A stretch of DNA of 64,000 bases, taken from positions 1-64,000 of the forward strand of contig JAHDYG010000001.1 of NCBI GenBank assembly GCA_023383815.1, given 5' to 3'. The stretch comes from Rhodocyclaceae bacterium. GTDB taxonomy: Bacteria; Pseudomonadota; Gammaproteobacteria; Burkholderiales; Rhodocyclaceae. Positions 29,149 to 38,117 of this stretch are shown in pieces (within the stretch, counting starts at the first letter, position 1; every line of letters starts with the position of its first letter). Both the position numbers and the translations under genes were made by a program. Under the pieces are notes generated by a model. That model had not been told where the DNA came from. It was given only the letters and a program-made list of their open reading frames with translations, and did not search any database.

Positions 29149-29876
29149 GCAACCGATGCCGAGCCGCAGCATTTCTTGAATTTCTTGCCGCTGCCGCACG
29201 GGCACGGATCATTGCGCCCAGGTCCCGCCGATCGCACCGTGGCGGCCTCCTCGATCTCGATCGGCCGCGCCGGCGGCAGGGCGAGGGCCTGCCAGCGCGA
29301 GACGATCGAGCACACCGCCGCGCGCGCCTGCTCCAGCCACTGCAGCCGGCTTTCCTCGTCGATCTGCAGCACCGAACCATCCTCCCACGGCGCCATCAGC
29401 GCATCGAGCGTCGCCCGCACGGCTTCTGCCTCAGTCTCCGGCAAGCCGTTCTCCCAGTCGTCCGGCCACAGCTCCAGCCCCTGCGCAAAGCCCTCGATCC
29501 ACTCTTCGCCGACGCGCACGCCATCGTCCGCGCTGGCGTACCAGAAGGGTTCCCAGCCTTCGGGGTCGCAGATCGTGAAGACCAGCTCGTTGTAGTAAGC
29601 GCGGACCAGCCGGATCACCTTCTGCATCCTGCGCCCGGAGGCGAACGCCACCTCATCGCCGTGCGCAGTCCACACCCCCGGCATCCAGTCCTCGGGCGCA
29701 ACGGCCCTGGGCGAAGCAATGACGGCCGCCAGATAGCCGTCGAGCATCTCCAGGTTCATGCAATCCTCGGGCACCGCGTCGGAGGTCAACAACTCCTCCA
29801 GTGCATCGAACTCTTCGTCGGTGAGTTCATAGGGGCGCTCATCGTGGGGCCCGAATGCGGTCGCTTCAGAGTTCAT
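29145..29876 (-). CDS. UPF0149/YecA-type protein with C-terminal SEC-C zinc motif
   Basis: The 243-residue protein has an N-terminal UPF0149 domain (YELTDEEFDALEELLTSD, then EMLDGYLAAVIASPRAVAPEDW). It ends in a SEC-C motif, GRNDPCPCGSGKKFKKCCG, the zinc ribbon found at the C-terminus of SecA. The start at MNSEAT is preceded by CGGAGAACACG and overlaps the end of the trmB-like gene by 11 bases. The family is often linked to ribosome or SecA binding through the SEC-C motif; a specific role here is not known. Confidence 0.85.
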   Translation of the reverse strand: MNSEATAFGPHDERPYELTDEEFDALEELLTSDAVPEDCMNLEMLDGYLAAVIASPRAVAPEDWMPGVWTAHGDEVAFASGRRMQKVIRLVRAYYNELVFTICDPEGWEPFWYASADDGVRVGEEWIEGFAQGLELWPDDWENGLPETEAEAVRATLDALMAPWEDGSVLQIDEESRLQWLEQARAAVCSIVSRWQALALPPARPIEIEEAATVRSAGPGRNDPCPCGSGKKFKKCCGSASVA

Positions 29877-30663
29877 CGTGTTCTCCGGTTTCACGGTGAG
29901 CGTGAGGCATTGGCTCCGTTTGCGCAAGCGCTTCGGTTCGCGCATTCGCCCCCTCCGAGGATTCACTCCCGACACCTCCAGCGGGCCCACGCTCGAGGTC
30001 CAGCTCACAGCGGATCCGGTACAGCGTCTGGCCTGAATCGCGGTACTTGCGCTCGAACGGCGTGAGCGGTGATGCAGCATCGAAGATCTCCCATTCAACC
30101 GGACGGTCGATCACGACTGCGAGCGCCAGCGCAAACTCCTCGACATAGACCCGCCAGTTGCTTCGGCAATCGAGCGCCCCGCCCAGTCCGGCAATGAATG
30201 GGAACACCGGATGGGCATGCCAGCGCCTGCCCAGGTGCCCGATCTTCGGCCATGGGTTCGGATACAGGATGTAGTGGCGCGCCAGCCTCAGACCGCTCTC
30301 AAGCAACAGGCGCCAGAAGTCGACAAGATCGGCGCGCACGAAAACGAGATTCGCCGGAATCAGGGCCGGAGGATAGGGTTTTCGCCGTTCGAGACGCTCG
30401 GCCGACTGATCCACGCCGATCACCCAATGATCGGGAAAGCTTCGCGCCAGTTCGATCGTGCTGTGCCCGACGCCGCAACCGGCATCGAGGATCAGGGGGG
30501 CGCGCCCATCCCAGCCGGCCAGGCTGTGCTCGAATGCAATCCGGTTGTAGTGCGCAACCGGCTTGCGGAACGGCTCGGACAGGTGGCGTCGGACCTTCTC
30601 GGCAAGGTTCTCATGCACTCCAAGCTGCGCACTTTCCGGAATGCGCGAGTTCGCGTAACTCAC
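29866..30663 (-). CDS. TrmB-like tRNA (guanine-N7)-methyltransferase family protein
   Basis: The 265-residue protein has a class I SAM-binding motif, [17 protein letters not shown], and the TrmB-type active-site loop [19 protein letters not shown]. Canonical TrmB makes m7G46 in tRNA. The N-terminal 50 residues and the roughly 40-residue polar tail ([19 protein letters not shown]) are unlike typical TrmB, so this may be a paralogue with another RNA substrate. The start is a GTG with CAAGG seven bases upstream. It is the first gene of a four-gene run with the SEC-C and cysteine-cluster proteins and is divergent from rpmE. Confidence 0.78.
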   Translation of the reverse strand: MSYANSRIPESAQLGVHENLAEKVRRHLSEPFRKPVAHYNRIAFEHSLAGWDGRAPLILDAGCGVGHSTIELARSFPDHWVIGVDQSAERLERRKPYPPALIPANLVFVRADLVDFWRLLLESGLRLARHYILYPNPWPKIGHLGRRWHAHPVFPFIAGLGGALDCRSNWRVYVEEFALALAVVIDRPVEWEIFDAASPLTPFERKYRDSGQTLYRIRCELDLERGPAGGVGSESSEGANARTEALAQTEPMPHAHRETGEHDEL

Positions 30664-30672
30664 TCGAAAGCC

Positions 30673-30701
30673 TTGATTTCATCCAATTGGAAGATCATAA
30701 T
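30673..30701 (+). promoter_or_regulatory. rpmE: Sigma70-type promoter of rpmE
   Basis: TTGATT (30673-30678) is followed after 17 bases by CATAAT (30696-30701). Transcription would start near 30708, leaving a leader of about 58 bases to the rpmE ATG. The leader contains GAGTGG-N3-ACAATC and a short inverted GTGGC/GCCAC pair, but nothing recognisable as an L31 autoregulatory element. Confidence 0.55.
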
Positions 30702-30765
30702 ACCGCGTTTTCCATCAGCACCCAGAGTGGCCACAATCGCCACTCGTCCACTCCAAGGATTCACG

Positions 30766-30984
30766 ATGAAAGCGGACATCCATCCCAACTACGCCGAAAT
30801 TACGGTGAATTGCTCCTGCGGCAACAGCTTCACCACGCGCTCCACGATCGGCAAGCCGGCGCTGCACGTCGAAGTCTGCTCGGCGTGCCATCCGTTCTAT
30901 ACCGGCAAGCAGAAGATCGTCGACACCGCGGGTCGCGTCGAGCGCTTCCGCCAGAAGTACGGCAACGTGCAGCGTCTGGGCTGA
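30766..30984 (+). CDS. rpmE: 50S ribosomal protein L31, zinc-binding form
   Basis: The 72-residue protein is L31 of the large ribosomal subunit. The cysteines at residues 16, 18, 37 and 40 (CSC, CSAC) mark the zinc-containing C+ form, which also serves as a zinc store. Its length is normal. The ATG follows AAGGATTCACG. A strong terminator follows 22 bases after the stop, so the gene is monocistronic. Confidence 0.97.
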   Translation: MKADIHPNYAEITVNCSCGNSFTTRSTIGKPALHVEVCSACHPFYTGKQKIVDTAGRVERFRQKYGNVQRLG

Positions 30985-31006
30985 ACCGCAAGCGCCCCTC
31001 CTGCAG

Positions 31007-31035
31007 AAAGGCAGCCCGTCCGGGCTGCCTTTTTT
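31007..31035 (+). terminator. Rho-independent terminator of rpmE
   Basis: AAAGGCAGCCCG (31007-31018) pairs with CGGGCTGCCTTT (31021-31032) around a two-base loop. A run of T to 31035 follows. Confidence 0.9.
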
Positions 31036-31125
31036 GTTGACCGCGCGTGCGATCGACCCAGCCACGCAGCCGGCAGTCGAGGCGCCCTGCTAGAATTTGC
31101 ATTTTTCCGTCATCCGGATCCTTTC

Positions 31126-32787
31126 ATGTTCGGGGTGCAGGCGCGCATGCTTGAATCCTCCGCCGGGCCTTCGATCCTGCAACGCCATCTGTACGGCGCA
31201 GCCGGCCTGACGCTGCTCGTGCTTCTGTACTTGTTGCCCGGCACGATCGGGCACGATCCCTGGCGCGGAGACGATCTGCGGCACTTCGCCGTCATCCATG
31301 GCCTGCTCAGCGGAGACTGGCTGCTCTTCCCGACGCTGGCGGGCGATCCGGCACCCGGGGCGCCCCCGCTCTACTACTGGACCGGCGCAGCGTTCGCCAT
31401 TGTGCTCGGCGGCCAGCTTCCGGTACACGACGCGGCCCGACTCGCCACCCCGTTCTTCGTCGCGCTGGCGATCTTCTGGATCGCACGCTGCGCAGCCCGC
31501 CTCTATGGCAAGGCAAGCCGTACCCCCGCGGCGCTGCTGACGCTCGGCACCCTCGGACTCGTCGTCCACGCGCACGAGAGCCAGCCCATGGCGGCCCTCA
31601 TGGCGATGCAGGCGATGACCCTGGCCGGTCTCTCGCGAATCCCGGACGCACCGCTCAAGGGCGCCCTGCAGGCAGCGGCTGGAATGGCGCTTGCCGTGCT
31701 CGCCGGTGGGCCGCTCGGCCTGCTCCTCACCCTACCGTTGTTCGCACTGGTCATTCTTTGCTGCCCGGAGGCACGCAATGCGCGCGCAAGCGGCGCCCTG
31801 ATCCTGGCGGTCACTGCCGGAGTGGGGGGCAGCGCGCTCTGGCCCGCCCTGGTCGGCTATCACGACCCAGCGCTTCTTGACCTGTGGTGGCGGGAAGCGT
31901 GGACGGGGTTCGCTGCGGACCTCATCGCAGGCGAGGACCTGCCGGACCTGCTGGAGCTGCTGGGCTGGGCGGCCTGGCCGCTGTGGCCGATCGCCCTCTG
32001 GGCCGTATGGCAGGCGCGCCGAAAACTTCTCGGGCTGCCCTGGCTGCTGCCGATCGGCGCAACCCTGCTCGGCCTCGCCGGAATCCTTGCCCGGGGCAGC
32101 ATCAGTTCGGCGATGGTGCTGCCCCTGCTCCCGGCGCTCGCGCTGCTGGCCGGCGGCGGCGTGCTGACGCTGCGCCGCGGCGCAGCAAACGCCTTTGACT
32201 GGTTCGCGGTGACCACCTTCACCGTCTTCGGTCTTCTCGTCTGGCTCGCCTGGTCGGCCCAGGTGTTCGACTGGCCCCCCGGACTCGCACGCAGCCTGCA
32301 AAGAATGGCTCCGCAGTTCGTGCTCGACGATGCCGGGCCGCGCGCCTACGCCGGGGCACTCATCTGCATCGTCTGGCTTGCACTGGTCTGGAGTTTGCCG
32401 CGTTCGATTCATCGCGGCCCGGCCAACTGGGCGATGGGAATGACGATGCTGTGGTGCCTGGCGGTGACGCTGCTGATGCCCTGGATCGACCACAGCCGGA
32501 ACTACCGGCCAGTCGCCGGGTCTCTCGCGCTGGCCCTGGAAGGCGAACGCCCCGGCTGTGTCGCGGGGATCGATCTCGGCACGAGCCATCGCGCGGCCTT
32601 CGATTATTTCGCCGGCATCCGCCCTCGGCCCGTGACCGGGAACACCACGGCTTGCGCCTACCTGCTGGTGGTCGATGACCCCTTCCCGCTCACCCATCAC
32701 CCTGGTCCCCAGTGGCAGCAGATCTGGGAGTACCGGCAAGGGGGAGGCAAGAAACTTGAACTCTTCAGGCTGTACCGACGTGATTGA
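31126..32787 (+). CDS. Integral membrane glycosyltransferase of the ArnT/PMT type
   Basis: The 553-residue protein has roughly eleven hydrophobic segments, beginning with LYGAAGLTLLVLLYLLPGTIG (about 23-43). The first periplasmic loop carries DPWRGDDLRH, with the acidic residues used by the GT-C fold for polyprenyl-phosphate sugar donors. PPLYYW is a second typical loop motif. It would transfer a sugar from a lipid carrier to a lipid or protein at the periplasmic face; the acceptor is unknown. It overlaps pgi, so they are co-transcribed. TAGAAT at 31091 may be its -10 element, with no convincing -35. Confidence 0.8.
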   Translation: MFGVQARMLESSAGPSILQRHLYGAAGLTLLVLLYLLPGTIGHDPWRGDDLRHFAVIHGLLSGDWLLFPTLAGDPAPGAPPLYYWTGAAFAIVLGGQLPVHDAARLATPFFVALAIFWIARCAARLYGKASRTPAALLTLGTLGLVVHAHESQPMAALMAMQAMTLAGLSRIPDAPLKGALQAAAGMALAVLAGGPLGLLLTLPLFALVILCCPEARNARASGALILAVTAGVGGSALWPALVGYHDPALLDLWWREAWTGFAADLIAGEDLPDLLELLGWAAWPLWPIALWAVWQARRKLLGLPWLLPIGATLLGLAGILARGSISSAMVLPLLPALALLAGGGVLTLRRGAANAFDWFAVTTFTVFGLLVWLAWSAQVFDWPPGLARSLQRMAPQFVLDDAGPRAYAGALICIVWLALVWSLPRSIHRGPANWAMGMTMLWCLAVTLLMPWIDHSRNYRPVAGSLALALEGERPGCVAGIDLGTSHRAAFDYFAGIRPRPVTGNTTACAYLLVVDDPFPLTHHPGPQWQQIWEYRQGGGKKLELFRLYRRD

Positions 32788-34411
32788 CCCAGAGCTCCCT
32801 GCACCACTTCCTCCGTCGGCCTGGAAGAGCCTGCACACGCAGTGGGCGCGCCTGCGTGCGATCGACGTGCCCGCCTTGTTCGGGCTCGATCCGCAACGTT
32901 TCGAGCGCCTGTCGCACACGCACGATGGACTGCTGCTGGATTTCTCGAAGCAACGGATCGATCCGACTGCACTCGAGAGCCTCCTCGGGCTTGCCCGCGC
33001 GGCCGGGCTCGAGCGCGGTGTGGAGGCCCTGTTCGGTGCCCGCCCGCTGAACTTCACGGAAAACCGCGCCGCATTGCACATGGCGCTGCGCGGCGGCTGC
33101 GAAGCTCCGCCAGCCGAGCGCCCGGGTCTGCACGCGACCGAACAGGGGCTCCGGACGTTTGCCGAACGCGTGCGTGGTGGCGCGCACAGGGGGGCGAGCG
33201 GCGAGCCGATCGGACTCGTCGTGAACCTCGGTATCGGCGGCTCGGATCTCGGCCCGCGCATGGTCGTCGAGGCCCTCTCGCCATCAAGCCCCGGAAACGG
33301 TCCGGATGTCCGGTTCGTCGCCAACCCGGACCCGCTGGAGCTGGATTCCGTCCTTGCAGAGGCAAGTCCTCACACGACGCTCTTCATCATTTCCTCGAAG
33401 AGCTTCGGTACGGCCGAGACACTCGCCAATGCCGAGACCGCACGCACCTGGCTGCGCGCGGGTCTCGGCCTGAACACCGGTCTCGGCCCGCACCTGGCTG
33501 CCGTGAGCAATGCGGTCGATGCCGCGCGCGGCTTCGGAATCCCTGAAGAGCACATCTTTCCGCTTCCGGAATGGGTGGGGGGGCGCTATTCGGTCTGGTC
33601 GGCGATCGGACTGCCGGCGCGAATCGCTCTCGGCAACCCGGCCTTCGATGCCCTGCTCGACGGCGGACGTTCGATCGACCGGCATTTCCGCGAGGCGCCT
33701 CTGGAGCGGAACCTGCCGGTGCTGCTCGGGCTGATCGGCATCTGGAACGCAAGCATCGCGGACATCGGGACGCTTGCGCTACTGCCCTACTCGCATGCGC
33801 TGCGCAGTCTGCCCGCCTGGCTGCAGCAGCTCGAGATGGAAAGCAACGGCAAGCACTGCAGGCGCGATGGCACACCGACCCCCGTGGCGACCGCACCGGT
33901 GATCTGGGGCGGCGCCGGAACGGTCGGCCAGCATGCATTCCACCAGCTTCTCTACCAGGGCACACGAGCGGTCGCGGTCGACTTCGTCGTCCCGGTCAAT
34001 GGCTCCGACCCGCGCTCACGGATGCTGGTCGACAACGCCCTCGCCCAGTCCTCCGCATTGATGTGCGGACGCACGCTTGCCGCTGCCACCGAAGAGCTCA
34101 GGGTGAAGCGCGGATTGAACGCGGAAGAAACCGCACGGCTGGCGCCTCACCTCGCCTGCGCCGGCAACCAGCCCAGCACGACCTTGCTGCTGCCGCAACT
34201 CACCCCCTATCGCCTCGGCCAGTTGATGGCACTCTACGAACACAAGGTATTCGTGCAGGGATGGCTGTGGGGCATCAACAGCTTTGATCAGTACGGGGTC
34301 GAGCTCGGCAAGGACATGGCACGAGCACTGGCCAGCGGACGAGAGGACTCTGCCGACCCTTCGACCGCGGGGCTCCTCGCCGCAGCACAGGCGATGCGCC
34401 AGCAGCCGTGA
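32756..34411 (+). CDS. pgi: Glucose-6-phosphate isomerase
   Basis: Pgi interconverts glucose-6-phosphate and fructose-6-phosphate. Both family signatures are seen: the first around NLGIGGSDLGPRMV and SSKSFGTAET, the second as GWLWGINSFDQYGVELGK near the C-terminus. FTENRAALH is the N-terminal active-site loop. I choose a TTG start at 32756, because GGGGGAGG ends eight bases before it and the resulting 551 residues match the usual 549. A GTG at 32780 is the alternative and lacks such a site. The gene overlaps the end of the glycosyltransferase gene and is convergent with the GGDEF-EAL gene nine bases away. Confidence 0.95.
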   Translation: MNSSGCTDVIDPELPAPLPPSAWKSLHTQWARLRAIDVPALFGLDPQRFERLSHTHDGLLLDFSKQRIDPTALESLLGLARAAGLERGVEALFGARPLNFTENRAALHMALRGGCEAPPAERPGLHATEQGLRTFAERVRGGAHRGASGEPIGLVVNLGIGGSDLGPRMVVEALSPSSPGNGPDVRFVANPDPLELDSVLAEASPHTTLFIISSKSFGTAETLANAETARTWLRAGLGLNTGLGPHLAAVSNAVDAARGFGIPEEHIFPLPEWVGGRYSVWSAIGLPARIALGNPAFDALLDGGRSIDRHFREAPLERNLPVLLGLIGIWNASIADIGTLALLPYSHALRSLPAWLQQLEMESNGKHCRRDGTPTPVATAPVIWGGAGTVGQHAFHQLLYQGTRAVAVDFVVPVNGSDPRSRMLVDNALAQSSALMCGRTLAAATEELRVKRGLNAEETARLAPHLACAGNQPSTTLLLPQLTPYRLGQLMALYEHKVFVQGWLWGINSFDQYGVELGKDMARALASGREDSADPSTAGLLAAAQAMRQQP

Positions 34412-34420
34412 CCCGGTGGA

Positions 34421-37400
34421 CTAGCCCGGCGCGGTGACCGGGCACAGCAGGGCCTCCACCGCCCTGTCCGGGAGCGGCCGATGGAACAGGTAGCCCTGCG
34501 CGAGCCTGCAGCCGAGCGAACGCACGAAAGCCGCCTGTTCCGGGGTTTCCACGCCTTCGGCCAGCAGCTCCAGATCGAGCGCCTGCCCCAGCGCAACGAT
34601 CGCCGAAACCAGCGTCCGCGCAGCCGCATCCTCGGACACGCCGCCGACGAACACCTGATCGATCTTCAAGCGGGTGACCGGAAAGCGGTGCAGGTAGGAA
34701 AGGGACGAATAGCCAGTCCCGAAGTCATCGATCGCCAGCCGGATCCCCATAGAACGCAAGCGCCGCATCGTTTCCGCGGTCGAGTCCGGCGCATCCATCA
34801 CGGCCGTCTCGGTGATCTCCAGTTCCAGGCGCGCGGGGGGCCAGCCCGTCTGTTCGAGCACGGCGCCGACCGTTTCGCAGAACGAGGGGTCACGGAACTG
34901 GCGCGCCGAAATGTTGACCGCGAGCAGGCCATCCGCCCATCCCGCATCGGCCCACTGCTGCGCCCGGCCGCACGCGTGCCGCAGCACCCACTCGCCGATC
35001 TGCAGGATCAGACCCGATTCCTCCGCCACCGGAATGAAATCGACGGGCGAGATCGGGCCAAGCTCGGGATGCTGCCAGCGCACCAGCGCCTCGACCCCGA
35101 CGATTCGTTCGCCGCCCCCCTCGAGATCGACCTGCGGCTGGAAGTACAGGCTCATCTGGCCGGCATCGATCGCGCCGCGCAGGGCGTTCTCGAGCACGAG
35201 GCGCTGATTGGCCGCGACGTTCATCGGTGGCGTGAAGAACCTCGCGGTGTTCCGGCCAGCAGCCTTGGCGTGGTACATCGCCGTATCGGCATGACGCATC
35301 AGGATTTCCATCGTGTCTCCGTCGTCCGGAAACAGGCTGATTCCGATGCTGGGGCTGGTATGCAGACGGTGACCATCGATCTCGTACGCATCGCCAAGGC
35401 GGCGGATGATCTTCATTGCCGTCTCGGAAACGGCCTCAACGCCCCGCACGCCCTGCATCACGACGACGAACTCGTCCCCCCCCAGGCGGGCAACCATGTC
35501 CGACAGGCGCACGAGGCGCCGCATTCGCCTGGCCACCTCGATCAGCAGCCGGTCGCCGGTCTGATGGCCGAGCGAATCGTTGATCGTCTTGAAATTGTCC
35601 AGGTCGATGAACATCAGCGCCATGCGCCCACCCGACTCGCCCGACTCCTGCAGTGCGCCGGTCAGGAAATCGTTGAGCGAATTGCGGTTGGGCAGTCCGG
35701 TCAAGGCGTCGTGGTGCGCCAGAAAGCGGATCCGCTCCTCGGCCGCCTTGCGCTCGGACACATCGGACAGCACCGCGACGAAGTGCGTGATCCGCCCGTC
35801 GCCGGGATCGCGGATCGTACTGATCCGCACCCAGGCCGGGAAGGTCTCACCGCTCTTGCGCCGCTCGGTGATCTCTCCCTCCCAGGTGCCGTTCCCCTCC
35901 AGCACGCTCCACATCCGCGCATAGAACGTGGCATCGTGCCAGCCCGACTTGAGGAGGTTGGTCGTGCGACCAAGAATCTCCCCGGTCGCGTAGCCACTGA
36001 TCTTCTCGAACGCGGCATTGACCGCGACGATCCGCGTCCGGGCATCGGCCACGACGATCGCCTCGCTGCTGTTCTCGATGATCCGCTGGGCGAGCAGGAG
36101 TTGCTCTTCGGCCTGCTTCTGATCGGTGACGTCGCGCACGATCATCCACCGGTTGAGCGTCTCCCCTTCGGCACCGCGATTGAGCCAGCCCCGGATGCGG
36201 ACGAAGACCCGCTCCCCGGCGCCGCGAAAGAACTCCGTCTCGAATTCATCACAGTGCCCTCGTTCGTCGATCTGCGAAAAGGCGGCACGCGCAGTCTCTC
36301 GCGAGTCCCCTGCGGCAAGCAGTTCGTACAAACCGCGCCCCATGAGGCTCGCACGTCGTGCCTTCAACAACGCGCCGAAAGCTTCATTGCAGTCAAGGAT
36401 CCTGCCCTCGGCATCGCACATCACGATCCCGTCGCGAACCGAGTCATACAATCCGCGATAACGCCGCTCACTGGCCATCAATCCATCCACGGCCGCCAGC
36501 TTGCGCCGCTCACCGCGCCAAAGGATGGCTGCGCCACTCACGATCACGAGCGACCCGAGCACGGCGATTGCTAGCTGCGCGGCAAGTCCGGAGCGCACCT
36601 CCGACCATATGTCGGCCGGCGCATAGCCCACGGCCATGATGAGCGGAGTCTTGCCAACCCGCCGATAGTGGATGCGCCGGACCGCGCCGTCGGTCGAGGT
36701 CGCCACCTCGTACTCCCCTTCACCCGCCCGGGCCAGCAGTTCGGTAAACAGGCGGCTGCGCGAGACGTCCTGTCCGAAATGCTGATCGAAGTTGGGCCAG
36801 CGCGCGACAACCTTGCCGTCCGCATGCAGCAAGGCAATCGCACCATTCGGGCCAAGCTGGAAATGCGAAAAGTCGAGCCCGATCACCCGGGCGTCGACCG
36901 AGGCCATCAGCACGCCGATCAGTTGCCCGTCCGCCGCGTGGACCGCCCGGCTCAGAGGAAGGAAATGCTTGCCGAAGGTCCGTCCGAACAAGGGTCCGTC
37001 GACGAACAGCCCTTCGACCTCACCATTCAGATGGACCCGCACGTAGGTCCGGTCCGAGAAATCCCTGCCTGGCGCGAAGCCCGGTTCCGAAGACGCGACC
37101 GACCGACCACCGGCGTCGAACAGCGCGATCGAAAAAAGATCGCCGAGTCTGCTGTCCGCCTGCAGGAGGATCTCCTGTACGTCGCGGTCGCGCCCCGTCA
37201 GGTGGGCGCGTTTCAGACCCTTGGCGATCCCGAGGAGCGCCATGTCGGCCGCCTGCAGCAATGATCCGACCTGATTGCCCAGTGCGACCGCAAGCTGGCG
37301 CGTCTGCTCGCTGGCCGCAGTCCTGCGGTCGCGGTGCAGACGCCACACGTCGGCACCTGCGGTGACCCACACCAGGACCAGCAGCAGTATCGAAAACAGC

Positions 37401-37438
37401 AGCAGGCGGCGTACGAAAACGTCGTGAACCCAGCGCAC
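34421..37438 (-). CDS. Membrane PDC/Cache-PAS-PAS-GGDEF-EAL protein (c-di-GMP turnover)
   Basis: The 1005-residue protein has a membrane segment (10-30), a periplasmic double-Cache-like sensor (about 40-290) and a second membrane segment (about 290-312). Two PAS domains (325-450, 455-575), GGDEF and EAL follow. GGDEF is intact near 653, and the I-site RLSD stands five residues before it. The EAL domain keeps EALVRW near 782, NISARQ, EITET, DDFGTGYSS, KID and AEGVE, so phosphodiesterase activity is expected as well. Which activity dominates cannot be told. The start is a GTG with AGGA ten bases upstream. It lies directly downstream of orn on the same strand, 51 bases away, and the pair may be co-transcribed. 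Confidence 0.92.
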   Translation of the reverse strand: MRWVHDVFVRRLLLFSILLLVLVWVTAGADVWRLHRDRRTAASEQTRQLAVALGNQVGSLLQAADMALLGIAKGLKRAHLTGRDRDVQEILLQADSRLGDLFSIALFDAGGRSVASSEPGFAPGRDFSDRTYVRVHLNGEVEGLFVDGPLFGRTFGKHFLPLSRAVHAADGQLIGVLMASVDARVIGLDFSHFQLGPNGAIALLHADGKVVARWPNFDQHFGQDVSRSRLFTELLARAGEGEYEVATSTDGAVRRIHYRRVGKTPLIMAVGYAPADIWSEVRSGLAAQLAIAVLGSLVIVSGAAILWRGERRKLAAVDGLMASERRYRGLYDSVRDGIVMCDAEGRILDCNEAFGALLKARRASLMGRGLYELLAAGDSRETARAAFSQIDERGHCDEFETEFFRGAGERVFVRIRGWLNRGAEGETLNRWMIVRDVTDQKQAEEQLLLAQRIIENSSEAIVVADARTRIVAVNAAFEKISGYATGEILGRTTNLLKSGWHDATFYARMWSVLEGNGTWEGEITERRKSGETFPAWVRISTIRDPGDGRITHFVAVLSDVSERKAAEERIRFLAHHDALTGLPNRNSLNDFLTGALQESGESGGRMALMFIDLDNFKTINDSLGHQTGDRLLIEVARRMRRLVRLSDMVARLGGDEFVVVMQGVRGVEAVSETAMKIIRRLGDAYEIDGHRLHTSPSIGISLFPDDGDTMEILMRHADTAMYHAKAAGRNTARFFTPPMNVAANQRLVLENALRGAIDAGQMSLYFQPQVDLEGGGERIVGVEALVRWQHPELGPISPVDFIPVAEESGLILQIGEWVLRHACGRAQQWADAGWADGLLAVNISARQFRDPSFCETVGAVLEQTGWPPARLELEITETAVMDAPDSTAETMRRLRSMGIRLAIDDFGTGYSSLSYLHRFPVTRLKIDQVFVGGVSEDAAARTLVSAIVALGQALDLELLAEGVETPEQAAFVRSLGCRLAQGYLFHRPLPDRAVEALLCPVTAPG

Positions 37439-37489
37439 GAAACGTTCGTCCTAGCTCTGGAAAAAGAAAACCGCTCCCACGTACGCCCC

Positions 37490-38038
37490 TCAACTCAGCC
37501 GCAGGAAGTGTTCACGGTAGTGACGCAGTTCGTCGATCGACTCGCGGATGTCGGCCAGCGCCTCGTGGCAGCCCTTCTTCTTGACCCCGTCGTACACCTC
37601 CGGGCGCCAGCGCCGCGCCAGTTCCTTGAGCGTCGACACGTCCAGATTCCGGTAGTGAAACCAGGCCTCGAGCTTCGGCATGTAGCGGGCCATGAAGCGC
37701 CGGTCCTGACAGACCGAATTGCCGCACATCGGCGAGCTGCGCTCGGGCACGTACTGCTGGAGGAAGGCCAGCATCTGTTCCGCTACCTCTGCCTCCGACA
37801 GGGTCGAGGCGCGCACCCGCTCGATCAGGCCAGACTTGCCGTGCGCATTGCGGTTCCACTCGTCCATCGCATCGAGCACCGAATCGGGCTGATGCACGGC
37901 AAGCACCGGAGCTTCGGCAATCGTGTTCAGATTCGAGTCGGTGATCACCACCGCCAGCTCGATGATGCGGTCGGTATCCGGTTCGAGGCCGGTCATTTCC
38001 ATGTCCAGCCAGATGAGGTGGTTCTTGTCCTGTGCCAT
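37490..38038 (-). CDS. orn: Oligoribonuclease
   Basis: Orn degrades 2-5 nt RNAs, chiefly dinucleotides. In bacteria that use c-di-GMP it removes pGpG, the product of EAL phosphodiesterases. The 182-residue length is typical. The DEDD exonuclease residues are visible: WLDMEMTGL (Asp12, Glu14), NSVCQDRRF, and [10 protein letters not shown] at the C-terminal end. It sits directly upstream of an EAL protein gene, which fits its place in c-di-GMP turnover. It is divergent from the M48 protease gene. Confidence 0.97.
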   Translation of the reverse strand: MAQDKNHLIWLDMEMTGLEPDTDRIIELAVVITDSNLNTIAEAPVLAVHQPDSVLDAMDEWNRNAHGKSGLIERVRASTLSEAEVAEQMLAFLQQYVPERSSPMCGNSVCQDRRFMARYMPKLEAWFHYRNLDVSTLKELARRWRPEVYDGVKKKGCHEALADIRESIDELRHYREHFLRLS

Positions 38039-38117
38039 AATCCGCGCGCACCCATTGAAACCCGTCGGACGTGGATTGTGTCACAGTTCACGCGGCCCTA
38101 CGCGCCCCGCCTGTCTC

